Assembly: GCA_023052935.1 (NCBI GenBank)
Contig: CM041293.1
Coordinates: 176,009,600-176,073,599 of the forward strand
Direction of reading: 5' to 3'
DNA: 64,000 bases
From: Piezodorus guildinii
Lineage: Eukaryota > Arthropoda > Insecta > Hemiptera > Pentatomidae
In this document: positions 21,754 through 31,001 of the stretch, one piece after another
Position numbering within the stretch: the stretch's first letter is position 1
Layout of the letters: every line of letters starts with the position of its first letter
Made by a program: the position numbers and the translations under genes
The notes under the pieces: generated by a model
What the model saw: only the letters and a program-made list of their open reading frames with translations
The model's database searches: none
Told to the model about the DNA's origin: nothing

Positions 21754-22900
21754 CCATATTTAAGCCTTTCTCGGTACACATCATCTTTTCTATGACATAT
21801 TCTAAAGCTATATTAAACAAAACAGGTGAAAGGGAGTCACCCTGTTTCAAACCCGATCGCACCTCAAATCTCTCGGAGTAATTATGACCGATTCTAACTT
21901 TATGAAATGTTTCCGACAAACACATCTCTACTAGGTTTACTAACTTTTTAGGTATCCCCTGGTCAATCATGATGTTATATAGCTTTTGACGGTCTATGGA
22001 ATCATAAGCCTTTTTAAAATCTATATAAAGTTGATGGACTACACCGTTGTATTCCAGTTTCTTCTCTAATATTTGACGTAAGGAAAATATTTGATCAATA
22101 GTCGAGCGATTCCGCCTAAAACCACATTGGTAGTCTCCGATAATTTCCTCAGCGTATTCCGTGATTCGGCTAGTTAGTATTGACGAGAATATTTTATAGC
22201 ATACTGGGAGAAGAGAGATCCCACGATAGTTGTTACAATCCGTCCTCGGTCCTTTTTTGTGAATCGGAATAAGTATTGATTCTTTCCATTCTTCAGGTAT
22301 TTTTTCATTTTCCCAGATCTTTTTAACTAAAACATGTAATTTGGAAACGCCCGCTTCTCCACACGATTTGATTAATTCACTCGTGATATTATCATTTCCT
22401 GCAGCTTTATACCGTTTTAATTTTCCTATCGCCATTTCAACTTCCTCTTTACTCGGTGCGTCTACCCATGGTTCAGCGCTCTGGTATTCAGAGGGAGGAG
22501 ATTGATTATTATTTTCCGTATTTAGAATGCCGTCAAAGTGTTGTTTCAATGTATTTAATATCTCAGTCGGATCCGCAATTATGTTGTTATTCGCATCTTT
22601 AACCCCATTCAATACAGGTTCAAATCTTTTACGCGATTTGTTTATACCTTTGTACATCTCTCTTACGTTATTTTCGCTTCTGTGTTTTTCTATTTCTATT
22701 ATTTTGCCTTTAAGATACTCTCTTTTCTTATTTTTTAAGAATTTTGAATTTTCGTTTTTTACTAACCGAAAGTAAGCCACATTATTATCGCTTGGATTAT
22801 TTAAGGAATTCAGTTTAGCGGTTTTTCTTTTTTCACACATATTTTGACAATCCCTGTCGAACCAAGGTTTGTTCTTTTTATTTCGATTTCCCCAAGACAT
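21719..22900 (-). pseudogene. RTE reverse transcriptase, middle part (frame 2)
   Basis: Enters from the endonuclease frame through a single-base shift near 22900 (the ATG there is internal, not a natural start). KPWFDRDCQNMCEKRKTAK is the linker. The polymerase begins at IPIHKKGPRTDCNNYRGISL, followed by YQCGFRRNRSTIDQIFSLRQ and YIDFKKAYDSIDR (first catalytic Asp). Then GLKQGDSLSPVLFNIALE and MGDKIPV follow. The frame fails one base too late in an A6 run (T6 on the coding strand) at 21733-21738, directly before YADD, and ends at 21719. Confidence 0.9.
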
Positions 22901-23955
22901 AAGTTACCGACCTCTTTAATATTATCCCTGATCCCTTCCCATAATTTGTTTACATCTTCGTTTTCCTCGTCTGAAGATTCCAAAGCATCGAACCTATTTT
23001 TTACTTCTATCGCGAATTGTTTTCTAATTTCGGGGTTGTTCAATTTAACAACATCAAAATTCTCGGGATGAATATAGTTCGGTGTTCTCTTTTTTGTATT
23101 TAGTTTTTGTCGAAGTTTCGCGATTACTAATTCATGATCAGATCCGCATTCTGCACCACGATACGATCTCACGTTAATTATGCTACTTTGCCATCTGTTT
23201 TGTACTAAAATATGATCTATTTGATTACGAGTATGTCCATCCGGCGATGTCCACGTATACTTATGAATGTCCTTATGTTTAAACGTAGTACTTTTGATTA
23301 TTAGGTTTTTCGAAATGGCAAAGTTTATTAGTCGGGTCCCATTATCATTACTATATTCGTGCAAACTTTCTTTACCGATTGTAGGACGATATACTTCTTC
23401 CCTTCCAACCTTTGCGTTTGCGTCACCTAGTATAATTTTAATGTGATTTCGCGGTAACTTATCGTAAACCGATTCTAGTTTATCATAAAATTCGCATTTT
23501 ACTTCATCATCACTATCTTCGGTGGGAGAGTGAATGTTTATAAACGCGATTTTATACCAACGACCCTGAAATATAGCAACCGATATTCTTTCACTAAAGA
23601 ACTGTACATCCCGTAATGCGGAAAGAAATTTATTCCTAATCAGAAATCCGGTACCTAAACAATAATTAACGCTCCCCCCGTACCAAATAGTATACTTTCC
23701 TTCTGTTAACGAACCCTCCCCTGGCCAGCGAACCTCTTGTAATGCAACGATATCTAAATGGTACCCCTTAACTTCATTCGCGACCGACTTTAACCCACCT
23801 GCCGTATTTAAACTTCTAACGTTCCACGTCCCTATTGTTAGATCTCTACTTTTCATCTTGCGCCTAGATTCCTCTGAAGCAGTCCCCACCCGGAGACCCG
23901 AACGGGGGACTAGTTTGCTTCCGGATAATGGGCGTTTTACCTCAGAGGAATCCAT
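22810..23955 (-). CDS. RTE apurinic endonuclease domain (ORF 5' part)
   Basis: Start ATG at 23955. Residues 40-290 carry the apurinic/apyrimidinic-type endonuclease motifs: IGTWNVRSLN, VALQEVRWPGEG (catalytic Glu), INIHSPTEDSDDE, IILGDANAKVG (Asp/Asn), TWTSPDGHTRNQIDHILV (Asp) and GSDHELVIAKL (the essential SDH). All key residues are present, so this domain could fold as an active nicking enzyme that opens the target for reverse transcription. The frame is lost at about 22900 and stops at 22810, so the last 30 or so residues are out of frame. The true protein continues as the next entry. Confidence 0.9.
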   Translation of the reverse strand: MDSSEVKRPLSGSKLVPRSGLRVGTASEESRRKMKSRDLTIGTWNVRSLNTAGGLKSVANEVKGYHLDIVALQEVRWPGEGSLTEGKYTIWYGGSVNYCLGTGFLIRNKFLSALRDVQFFSERISVAIFQGRWYKIAFINIHSPTEDSDDEVKCEFYDKLESVYDKLPRNHIKIILGDANAKVGREEVYRPTIGKESLHEYSNDNGTRLINFAISKNLIIKSTTFKHKDIHKYTWTSPDGHTRNQIDHILVQNRWQSSIINVRSYRGAECGSDHELVIAKLRQKLNTKKRTPNYIHPENFDVVKLNNPEIRKQFAIEVKNRFDALESSDEENEDVNKLWEGIRDNIKEVGNLCLGEIEIKRTNLGSTGIVKICVKKEKPLN

Positions 23956-24168
23956 GACTGTTTGTGGTATTTTTTGAACTAAAATATGTGAAAAGGGCGT
24001 TCGAACCTACGTCACACCCTCCAGCAAGCCTGGAGGGCCGCTCTCATTGTTGGTCAGCGAGTCCATCGGACTTAGCCGGGAGGAGCTTCCGAGGAAATTC
24101 CACCGACCATCCCCACATCCGCCACCCGTGGGACGCTCCCCATACGCGGTAATGAGATCCGCGCGAGG

Positions 24169-24171
<3 letters not shown>

Positions 24172-24230
<59 letters not shown>
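24172..24230. repeat. (AT)n between RTE 5' end and pogo-like end
   Basis: About 29 AT units. The last TA next to 24231 serves as the TA duplication of the pogo-like element. Confidence 0.92.
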
Positions 24231-24233
<3 letters not shown>

Positions 24234-25404
24234 TAAACCCTCGTTATAACGAGCTCCAAGGGACTAGAAAATTCTCTGTTTGTTATAAAAGAATTTGTTA
24301 TAGCCGAAAAATATATTGTATGTACATATATGTCTTGGTATAAATTCAGGTTGTTAAAAAGAGATATTTTCACTACAGCAGTCACTTTCAGGCACATGTT
24401 TATTAAGAAACTACAAAAGCAGTTAAAACTATGCACTATGTACATATCTATCATGTTTTACATTTTACATAATACTTGCTTTCCTCCACCATGACATTTT
24501 TGTCATTTGAATTTCAAGCTATTGTCGGATAACAGGTAGAAAAATACACCAGCTTCGTCCATATTAATAACATTTCTTGCATCATATTTTGCGCACTCTG
24601 GCAAAAACCTTTCCAGCCAACTATCGACGTCGCTTTCGTTTACTTTATTTCCTTCGCCGCTAACTACCAGTGATGTTATCCCATGACGTTTCTGAAAAAG
24701 CCAAAGCCAGCCGGATGAGCACTATAAGTCTGAGATGCTCAATTCACCAGCTATTTGACGTGAGCTAGTTTTAGGTTCTGAAATGGGTATTCCTGAGGCC
24801 TCATTTCTCGGAGACAGTGGAGAACATGTCAATCAAGAATTTCATGTGTTGCTCCTCTAATTTTTTTTTTTTTTGCACATCCCGATGAAGACGCAATGGA
24901 GGCATCGATTTTACCTTTATTAGCGATAATTTTTGATAAAGTAGATTTTGATATCCCGTATTTTTCCAACATTTTTGATTTTTAGTCAACTTTTTTCAAC
25001 CACTTCTTGAAGAATCACCAACTTTGGATTTCCTCTTTGACATAGTGCACGGAGCGGAAGCGCACTTAAAAAAGCGAGACAGACTTGACCTCGAATAAAA
25101 GCAATGACAGGTTGAAACTCCAATAACCAGAAGCTGTCACAGACTGTGAATCCAAAATTTAGCTGAATAGAGGGAAGATGTAAGAATTTGGACAGAAAGG
25201 CGCCGCTCTTTACTGGGAATTAAGACGTATACCTATCGTAATTTTTTTCTTCTACATTTTTCGTTATATCCGAACAAATTCAATTCTGAGGTCCCCAAAA
25301 GTAGTTCGTTATAAGAGAATATTTCGTTATAAACGAGGAGAAAGCATAGTTTTCTATTCATTTTTCAAGGGACCGCAAAGATAGTTATAAACGGGTGTTC
25401 GTTC
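24231..25404 (-). mobile_element. pogo/Tigger-like DNA transposon remnant
   Basis: The outer end CAGTAAACCCTCGTTATAAC at 24231 follows TA and resembles pogo/Tigger ends (CAGT...). The far end has decayed: CGTTATAAACGAGG (25327) and GTTATAAACGGGTGTTCG (25386) are inverted relatives of the left end. The interior carries a truncated CENP-B/Tigger-type transposase on the minus strand. Confidence 0.8.
24490..25045 (-). pseudogene. Tigger/CENP-B-like transposase, N-terminal part
   Basis: The minus strand reads MSKRKSKVGDSS (from about 25043). After shifts comes KSKMLEKYGISKSTLSKIIA, the CENP-B N-terminal helix-turn-helix. Then WLWLFQKRHGITSLVVSGEG, NVINMDEAGVFFYLLSDNSL and KCHGGGK follow. NMDE holds the first catalytic Asp of the DDE/D domain (usual form NADETGLFY-LLPD). 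Everything after about 24490, including the other two catalytic residues, is deleted. Usual length is about 500 residues; about 170 remain. Confidence 0.82.
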
Positions 25405-25410
25405 CTCGAC

Positions 25411-26455
25411 ATTTTAAAGCAAACTTTGTCGTTAGCAATTTTAAAGAACAATAAATTGCCTACATGTTTGGTATGTAACATGCTGGAAAATTCGAAACAC
25501 CTACTGAGATACGTGGTTGTCAATATTGGCCAAATTGTCAAAAAAACACAAAATGTCAGAAAAGTCGGCGGTTTAGCTTCAATAACTATTTAGGTGTGCA
25601 GTTTATTAAAAAATACATAAGAAACAATCTTTTAGAGCATTAAATTCCTAACAAGTTAGATGCATAACATTATTAATTACTTATAATTATACGAACAAGA
25701 AATGTTGAAATAACTTTTTAACTGAAAGTGCTCTGTTAATAAAAAATAAAATAATCCGTTTTAATTAGATCTTCTATATGTAATGTCATCGTAAAACCAT
25801 TATTGTGTATATTCAAGGAAAATTATATTCCACTAAATCTTTACATGAGAAATGAACGTTCCCAATTCATGTCGTATAATATGTTTTCCCGCAGATGCAA
25901 AGAGAAATGTGGTAAAAAAGTAGCTTGAAAAAAGGTGGACTTGTTCTCTTGTCTGTCTTTATTGCGGATTCGAATCCTGGATAATAGACCAAATATCATA
26001 TATATTGGGAAATTGTTCTTATTAGTTGCAAAAACGCTTTTATTTTCCTAGAATATACACAATAAAGGTTTTACGATAATATCACGTTTAGAAGATCTAA
26101 TTAAAATGGATTATTTTATTTGTTATTAACAGAGCACTTTCAGTAAAAAAGTTATTTCAACATTTCTTGTTCGTATAATTAGAAGTAATTAAAAATGTTA
26201 TACATCTAACTTGTTAGAAATTTAATGCTCTAAAAGATTGTCTCTTATGTATTTTTTAATTAACTGCACACCTAAATAGTTATTGAAGCTACACCGCCGA
26301 CTTTTCTGACATTTTGTGTTTTTTTGACATTTTGGCCAATATTAACAACCACGTATCTCAGTAGGTGTTTCGAATTTTCCAACATGTTACATACCAAACA
26401 TGCAGGCATCTTATTGTTCTTTAAAATTGCTAACGACAAAGTTTGCTCTAAAATT
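25411..26455. repeat. Long inverted repeat (fold-back), 415-bp arms
   Basis: Left arm 25411-25825 and right arm 26040-26455 are reverse complements with scattered differences; about 214 bp lie between. Anchors: TGACATTTTGTGTTTTTTTG (26308) against CAAAAAAACACAAAATGTCA (25540); TGTTATTAACAGAGCACTTT (26122) against AAAGTGCTCTGTTAATAAAA (25726). No coding. It could be a fold-back/MITE-type element or an inverted duplication. Confidence 0.9.
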
Positions 26456-26694
26456 TTGCGGAACAGATTTAGAAGGAAAAAAATGAAAAAAGTACTTTTT
26501 TTTTAGAGATTTTTCCAAGATGGCGGAAAACGCACAAGGGTGAAAAGTGTGAAAACTTGGGTTTTTAATGAGGGGAGCAGTACAAACAATCGTGCCTAAA
26601 AATTAAAATTAACCCACCTTTTTCTAGCCAACCCCCTTTTTTGGTCTAATTCTACTGGGCTAATAACCGTGTTAGTTAAGAAGAGGGTTTACTG
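26456..26694 (-). mobile_element. pogo-like terminal region (opposite end)
   Basis: Ends AGAGGGTTTACTG followed by TATATA. The last 12 bases are the exact inverse of CAGTAAACCCTC at 24231, but inside that the two ends differ (here TTCTTAACTAACACGG). This could be the partner end of a composite 24231-26694 element with TA duplication, or the end of a second pogo-like family. Confidence 0.6.
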
Positions 26695-26990
26695 TATATA
26701 ATTTTTTTATTTTATTTTTTTATTTTATATTATTTTATGATAACTTTATACAGATTGTATAAAAAATATTATTTTATACAAGATGTAAAACTAATGGAGG
26801 GTGATGAAAAGATAAAACTAACTGATTGTTGTAGGTAATAATATAATGCATTACTTACTAAAACACATGTTTCTATCGATGATAAATATTATTTTTTATC
26901 CTTTTTCATCTCTAATTTTATTTAAATTTTTTAAATTGATTTTACATCAGAAGTAGTGAAAGTCGTATGTTGTGGGCACCGTATTTTACA

Positions 26991-27356
26991 TTTGATATAT
27001 TTTGCGAGAAAAATGTAACAAAAATAAAATTTATTCATTTGATATATAATTTTTTTTTTCTTTTTTGGTAATGTATACAATAAATCCCTGGAAGGAACTA
27101 GAAGGTAAGGCTAGTGCTTACATTATAGAGCTGGCGCTTACATAATGTATTTGAATTAATGTAGCCTTCCACTGCTAACTAAATTAGTACAGTCTGGTTA
27201 AATATTTCAACGGATGGGGGTAATTTGTACCGCTGGTGGAGGAAGGCAACTTCAAAGACAAAATAAATTTCAATTTAAAGATAAACATATTAAAAAAAAA
27301 AAAAAAAAAGAATAATAGGCGAAAAAACATGTTTAAATATTGTCATTACCGTTCGT
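26991..27356. other. Unassigned AT-rich sequence
   Basis: Contains ATTTGATATAT repeated at 26993 and 27039 and an A17 run near 27293. No frame or family. Confidence 0.4.
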
Positions 27357-27475
27357 TTTTACTTTCACTTACCTATATATAAAATATATATTAAGGGAAA
27401 GTATTGCGATCGTGAATAAATTCGAATTCCAGTTTTCAGCGGAAATACACGTTTAGGATCCCCTGAGTGCTTATA
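27357..27475 (-). repeat. Family H repeat, 3' end fragment
   Basis: TTTTTACTTTCACTTACC through the CGATCGTGAA and GGATCCCCTGAGT blocks. It is cut where the Penelope-like P1 fragment begins. Confidence 0.8.
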
Positions 27476-27630
27476 AGTCAGTTTATGCTTTGACATGGCT
27501 TAGTAATGTCCTGATGATGGCTCTCAAGTTTGAGCCGAAACGTCGGCAAAATTAAAATATTTAAAAAAAGACTGACTCCCGATTATTTCCACCAATAATA
27601 GTTTCTACAGTCGACTATACATCATCAATA
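27476..27630 (+). mobile_element. Penelope-like P1 terminal fragment
   Basis: CTTTGACATGGCTTAGTAAT, then a hammerhead-type core, then the tail with CAGTCGACTATACATC. It lies directly next to mariner copy 2. Confidence 0.6.
27508..27547 (+). ncRNA. Hammerhead ribozyme-like motif
   Basis: CTGATGA at 27511-27517, stem II TGGCTC/GAGCC(G) with loop TCAAGTTT, GAAA at 27537-27540, then C-GTC. With a two-base-pair stem III (A-C/G-T) the predicted cleavage is after GTC. All invariant core bases of the CUGAUGA...GAAA type are present. Confidence 0.65.
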
Positions 27631-27638
27631 TCATTATA

Positions 27639-28302
27639 TTGGGTTGTTTCACATTCAGCAGCTGAGGCCGCTAGAAATATTTGCAAGACGTATGGGGAAG
27701 GGAGTGTTAATGAACGGACCATTCGCCGTTGGTTTGCTGAGTTTCCAGCTGGGGAGACCGATTTGAAAAACTTGCCCTGAGGAAGACCTCCGTCCGTAAT
27801 AGACAACGATGTCCTCAAACATACAAATAGAAGGAAACCTCTCAGCACAACTAAATGCAAGTGCATCTACAGTTTCCAGACATTTAAAGTGTATTGGGAA
27901 AGTAAAAAAGCTCGATACATGGGCACCTCATGATCTCACTGAGCGGCAGCAAGATCCCATGTTTCAAAACATACCGTCCAAAAATTGAAAGAACTGGGCT
28001 ACGAAGTTCTTCCGCACCCACCATATTCTCCCGACTTGTTTCCAACAGATTGCCACCTGTTCAGGAATTTAGACAACTTCGTCAAAGGAAATGATGATCA
28101 AGTGAAAAGTGCGTTTTCAGATTTTGTTTCACTTCAAAGCTCGGAGTTTTTCAGTTCGGGGATAAAAAAGTTGGTGTCACGTTGAAAAATATGTGTAGAA
28201 AAAGAAGGTAAATACTTCGAATAAAATTATCTTGTTTTCATATCATATTTTTAATAAAAATCCTTTACCTTTAAAACGGACATTTCATGAGATACAACCC
28301 AA
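27639..28302 (+). mobile_element. mariner element, internally deleted, copy 2
   Basis: Inverted ends TTGGGTTGTTTCACAT (27639) and GAGATACAACCCAA (28302), with TA on both sides (27637-27638, 28303-28304). The 5' untranslated part and the transposase start are also missing: the end joins directly to TCAGCAGCTGAGGCCGC. It shares with copy 1 the join of the WAPHDLTERQ linker to PMFQN/HVSKHT before the C-terminal motif. Confidence 0.9.
27655..28185 (+). pseudogene. mariner transposase remnant
   Basis: Frame 1: AAEAARNICKTYGEGSVNER TIRRWFAEF (helix-turn-helix), ETDLKNLP-stop-GRPPSV. Then VSRHLKCIGKVKKLDTWAPH DLTERQQ, and after the deletion KELGYEVLPHPPYSPDLFPT D with NLDNFVKGNDDQVKSAF. The third catalytic aspartate is kept (PDLFPTD). 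The domain segment holding the first two is lost. In-frame stop and shifts elsewhere. Confidence 0.85.
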
Positions 28303-28507
28303 TACATCGATATAGGGAGTTGAATCATATTGTAAAAGCCGTTTTTAGGAAAATCATGAGAACTCCAGACTTTTTAGCTAAACTCACATACATTACATAC
28401 ATACGCACAATTTTGCGGGGCTTGGTCACTTGGACTTAGGGGAGCCTAAAACGTGTATTTCCGTTGAAAACTTGAATGTCAAAATTTTCACGACAGCAAT
28501 AGCAATT
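28303..28507 (+). repeat. Family H repeat, 3' fragment
   Basis: Starts CATCGATATAGGGAGTTGAA right after the mariner, and runs to CACGACAGCAATAGC. Mariner copy 2 landed next to or within family H sequence. Confidence 0.75.
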
Positions 28508-28509
28508 AC

Positions 28510-28544
28510 TATAAACGGACATTTATGTGACATAACCCAATACA
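28510..28544. repeat. Solitary mariner terminal repeat
   Basis: ATAAACGGACATTTATGTGA followed by CATAACCCAATA is a second outer end of the same mariner family, with no matching partner of its own. Confidence 0.65.
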
Positions 28545-28896
28545 AACGAATCTAAAAACATGTCAACCTTGAATCTTCGACCCAGTTGTTGGCAAATAAA
28601 AATGCGAGCCTGATAAAGAAAATATCGCATTCATCTTTTCCTAAGGAACTTTCTCAGGATACCTTTCGGCCTTAGATTTTCAAACACTTATAAGAGGGTT
28701 GAGGTTACAGGAGACTTTATCGTGTTGAACCATTTTTGTAAGTATGTATATATATATATTCAGATTCAACCTCAAAACTCTATTTTCGAAAACATCTTTA
28801 ATAACCCTAAAACGTCGATGGTAGAGAAAGGAGCAAAGTTTATCATGAACAGGTTTTTTAAGTTTTGTCTTTGGCACCTCGAGGCGGTTTCACGTG
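28545..28896. other. Unassigned sequence
   Basis: Mixed composition; no motif-bearing frame. It precedes the CR1-like frame at 28897 and may be its degraded upstream part. Confidence 0.35.
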
Positions 28897-29220
28897 ACCC
28901 ATCTCTATGACGAGTTAAAGTGGCTTTTCCCTCAAACCCGTAGACAATATTTCCTCGGAACATTTCTTTACCAAACCGTCAACTCCCAGCACCCTCCCTA
29001 TATATACAATCTCCTGCAGTTTAAACCATCAATCCATTCACAAGAAACTAGATCCCGACATTCCGACCTTTATATCCCTACACACAGGACTAAAAGATAT
29101 GAACGTTCCTTTCTAGCCCGCTCCACAAGTTTTTGGAATTCTCTCCCAACAAACATCCGTCGAGCAACCTCTCTCCACTTTCAAATACCTTTTGTTCCAG
29201 TATCTTCTTACTTCCCATAA
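28897..29220 (+). pseudogene. CR1-like LINE C-terminal region
   Basis: Reading from about 28930: RRQYFLGTFLYQTVNSQHPP, SRHSDLYIPTHRTKRYERSF and RSTSFWNSLPTNIRRATSLH. The PPY...TRS-H-L--P-R-T-Y--SF--R----WN-LP--IR pattern is the extreme C-terminus of CR1/L2/Daphne-type LINE proteins. The 12-kb fragment on the other strand is the same family. Polymerase domain absent. Confidence 0.75.
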
Positions 29221-29365
29221 TGACGCTAGCTGGCAATAATAATTACTGTTAAATGATAGTCAATACTTTTAATTTTTTTTAAAGTGTTTAAATAAGTTGA
29301 AATAAATGTACACAGGTAATTTTTTGTGTGTGTGTTTTTTTTTTCGTGCAATCTGTTTTAGTTTT

Positions 29366-30058
29366 TTATTTATACACCAAATTACCTTTACCCTTCGTCG
29401 CAAACCGATGACTTCCTTCTCCACTGTATCCTTTAATAATACCCCACTCATAACTGTTGAACAAATCCGATACCTAGGACTCCATCTTGACAAACGTCTT
29501 ACATGGAATCCTCACACGAGACTAAAACGACAAGAGACTGCCCGTAGATACCAATTACTACAACACTTACTCGACAAACGTTCAAAACTTCCAATTCATT
29601 ACAAAATGCTCATTTATGTAACCGTCATCAGACGCATCTAGATATATGGAATCGAGCTTTGGGGCTCTACTAAGCCATCTAATTCCTCCCGTATCAAACC
29701 CTTCGCAAAATCCTAAATGCTCCTTATTTCGTCACAAATAAAATCATCCATAACGACCTTAATATCCCATTTGTGGCAGAACTTCCTCGTACCAGATATA
29801 CCACTTTTAATTCCAAACTCCCAGACCATATAAACCCTCTTGTCCGCAACTTATCAACCTCACATATTCCTGAAAATCCTCCGAGGCGATTGAAAAGAAG
29901 TTGGCCTCGGGATCTACTTACTTAAATAAACATCGAAGTTCTACCGCTGGGTAGTTTCTTCACAAGCCTTTCACGTCCTTTATTCTAATTCAACAGTTTT
30001 ACTTATTGTATTTATGTTAATACAGTTGTAAAATTCAATAAAATATGAATAAAAAAAA
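29366..30058 (+). mobile_element. jockey-like LINE J1, 5'-truncated
   Basis: Starts HQITFTLRRKPMTSFSTVSF. GLHLDKRLTWNPHTRLKRQE shows the segment deleted in the 19370 copy. A stop follows RRI at 29639, then YGIELWGSTKPSNSSRIK. There is a deletion near 29700 and frameshifts after it, ending LKRSWPRDLLT. The 3' untranslated part includes CTGGGTAGTTTCTTCACAAG and ends in an A-rich tail at 30042-30060. Confidence 0.87.
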
Positions 30059-30060
30059 AA

Positions 30061-30267
30061 GTGTTTGCAAAAGCGTTGAATATTAGTTAATTATATTGTC
30101 TCAAAATGTATTTATTTCTTATCATTATTTTAAGTTATGTTCAATCTATTTTCTTTTTTTTTCCTCATTAATTTTGTATCTAGGCCAGATGTGAATATTT
30201 TACATTGTTAAATTTCATGTTATTCATAGGGGACATAGTCCCAGAATAAAGTTTTTTTTTTCTTTCT
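30061..30267 (+). mobile_element. LINE Y 3' end
   Basis: ATTAATTTTGTATCTAGGCC, AGATGTGAATATTTTAC and AGGGGACATAGTCCCAGAAT AAAG followed by T-rich and (CTTT)n tail. Shared with 11038-11150 (-) and 32672-33031. Confidence 0.65.
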
Positions 30268-30647
30268 TTCAACCTTAGATTTACCTTGAAAGATGCTACT
30301 ATTATAGAGTTAATTAGAAGGGGATGTGTTCCCTGAGCTACCTCGAATCACATCACTATGGAATACCAATGCCACCTAGAATACAACTTAATTTTGTTGA
30401 TCGTTCGCTAATGAATCTTCAACTTGAGCCAAAGAGGTCTGAAATAATATGATGGAGACACACCAGCGGCTCACGAAGCCGGTGTTAATGTCACGTTATT
30501 TAGGCAGGGCGTAAACACATGAAAGGTCACCGAAATCGATAGCTCCAGACCACAAAGGCTCTTCTATATATAGGCTCTATCGTGGAGGCATTGAACTTAT
30601 TGTTGCATATCCTCTAAAAAACAAAACAATATCGGTCATCGTCCTGT
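30268..30647. other. Unassigned sequence, higher GC
   Basis: Less AT-rich than its neighbours (30290-30600) without an open frame over 60 codons. It does not match anything else in the window. It ends at the duplication flanking SINE B. Confidence 0.4.
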
Positions 30648-30935
30648 TTGTTTGTTTATTTATTTAACGTCACTTTATGCTACTGTGGCTAATCGGACGA
30701 TGCTACAGTGGGAGTCTTAAATTTTGCCTATCCAGGTTTTATTAGGATAGGGATCTTTAACGAGTACCTGACATCGCACAGGCTCGGGACCACCTTTTAA
30801 CGTCCCCTCCGAAGGACAGCGTAACTAAGGATTTTTTACTCCCATTAAAAAATCCTAGGACCACCTGCGGGTTTGAACCCGTGACCTTTAGCATGGGAGG
30901 CTGTTACGCTAGCCAACCAGCTACAAGTGATCCCG
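30648..30935 (-). mobile_element. SINE B, full length, with target duplication
   Basis: Flanked by a 13-bp direct repeat with one mismatch (GTCATCGTCCTGT 30635-30647, GTCTTCGTCCTGT 30936-30948). On the minus strand: GGATCACTTGTAGCTGG, GGCTAGCGTAACAGCC, the B-box match GGTTCAAACCC, then the conserved body and a TAAATAAATAAACAAACAAA tail. This is the best copy for defining family length (288 bp). Confidence 0.9.
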
Positions 30936-31001
30936 GTCTTCGTCCTGTATTTACACAATAATATATCATTTTAGGCTATTTTCTTTTGAGTTATTTATTG
31001 T

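Larger units (their letters stand above)
20925..24171 (-). mobile_element. RTE-like LINE, nearly full length
   Basis: A non-LTR retrotransposon of about 3.25 kb: a short 5' leader (24171-23956) with GTGACGTAGGTTCGAACGCC, one coding region of about 1003 codons broken by two frameshifts, and a very short 3' end TTCGGGTTCGGTAAGCC followed by (TTA)n. A single endonuclease-polymerase ORF and a 3' microsatellite tail fit the RTE clade. It is the most complete coding element in the window. Confidence 0.93.
20617..26990 (-). repeat. Family H repeat split by a 5.8-kb nest of insertions
   Basis: The 3' part (20617-20868) runs from TTTTACTTTCATATAG to AACTAACTAAAGGAGAAAAT. The 5' part (26700-26990) resumes with AATGGAGGGTGATGAAAAG and GTATGTTGTGGGCACC. 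Between them lie two (AT)n tracts, an RTE and pogo-like material. The order and orientation of the two parts fit one copy. Confidence 0.8.
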
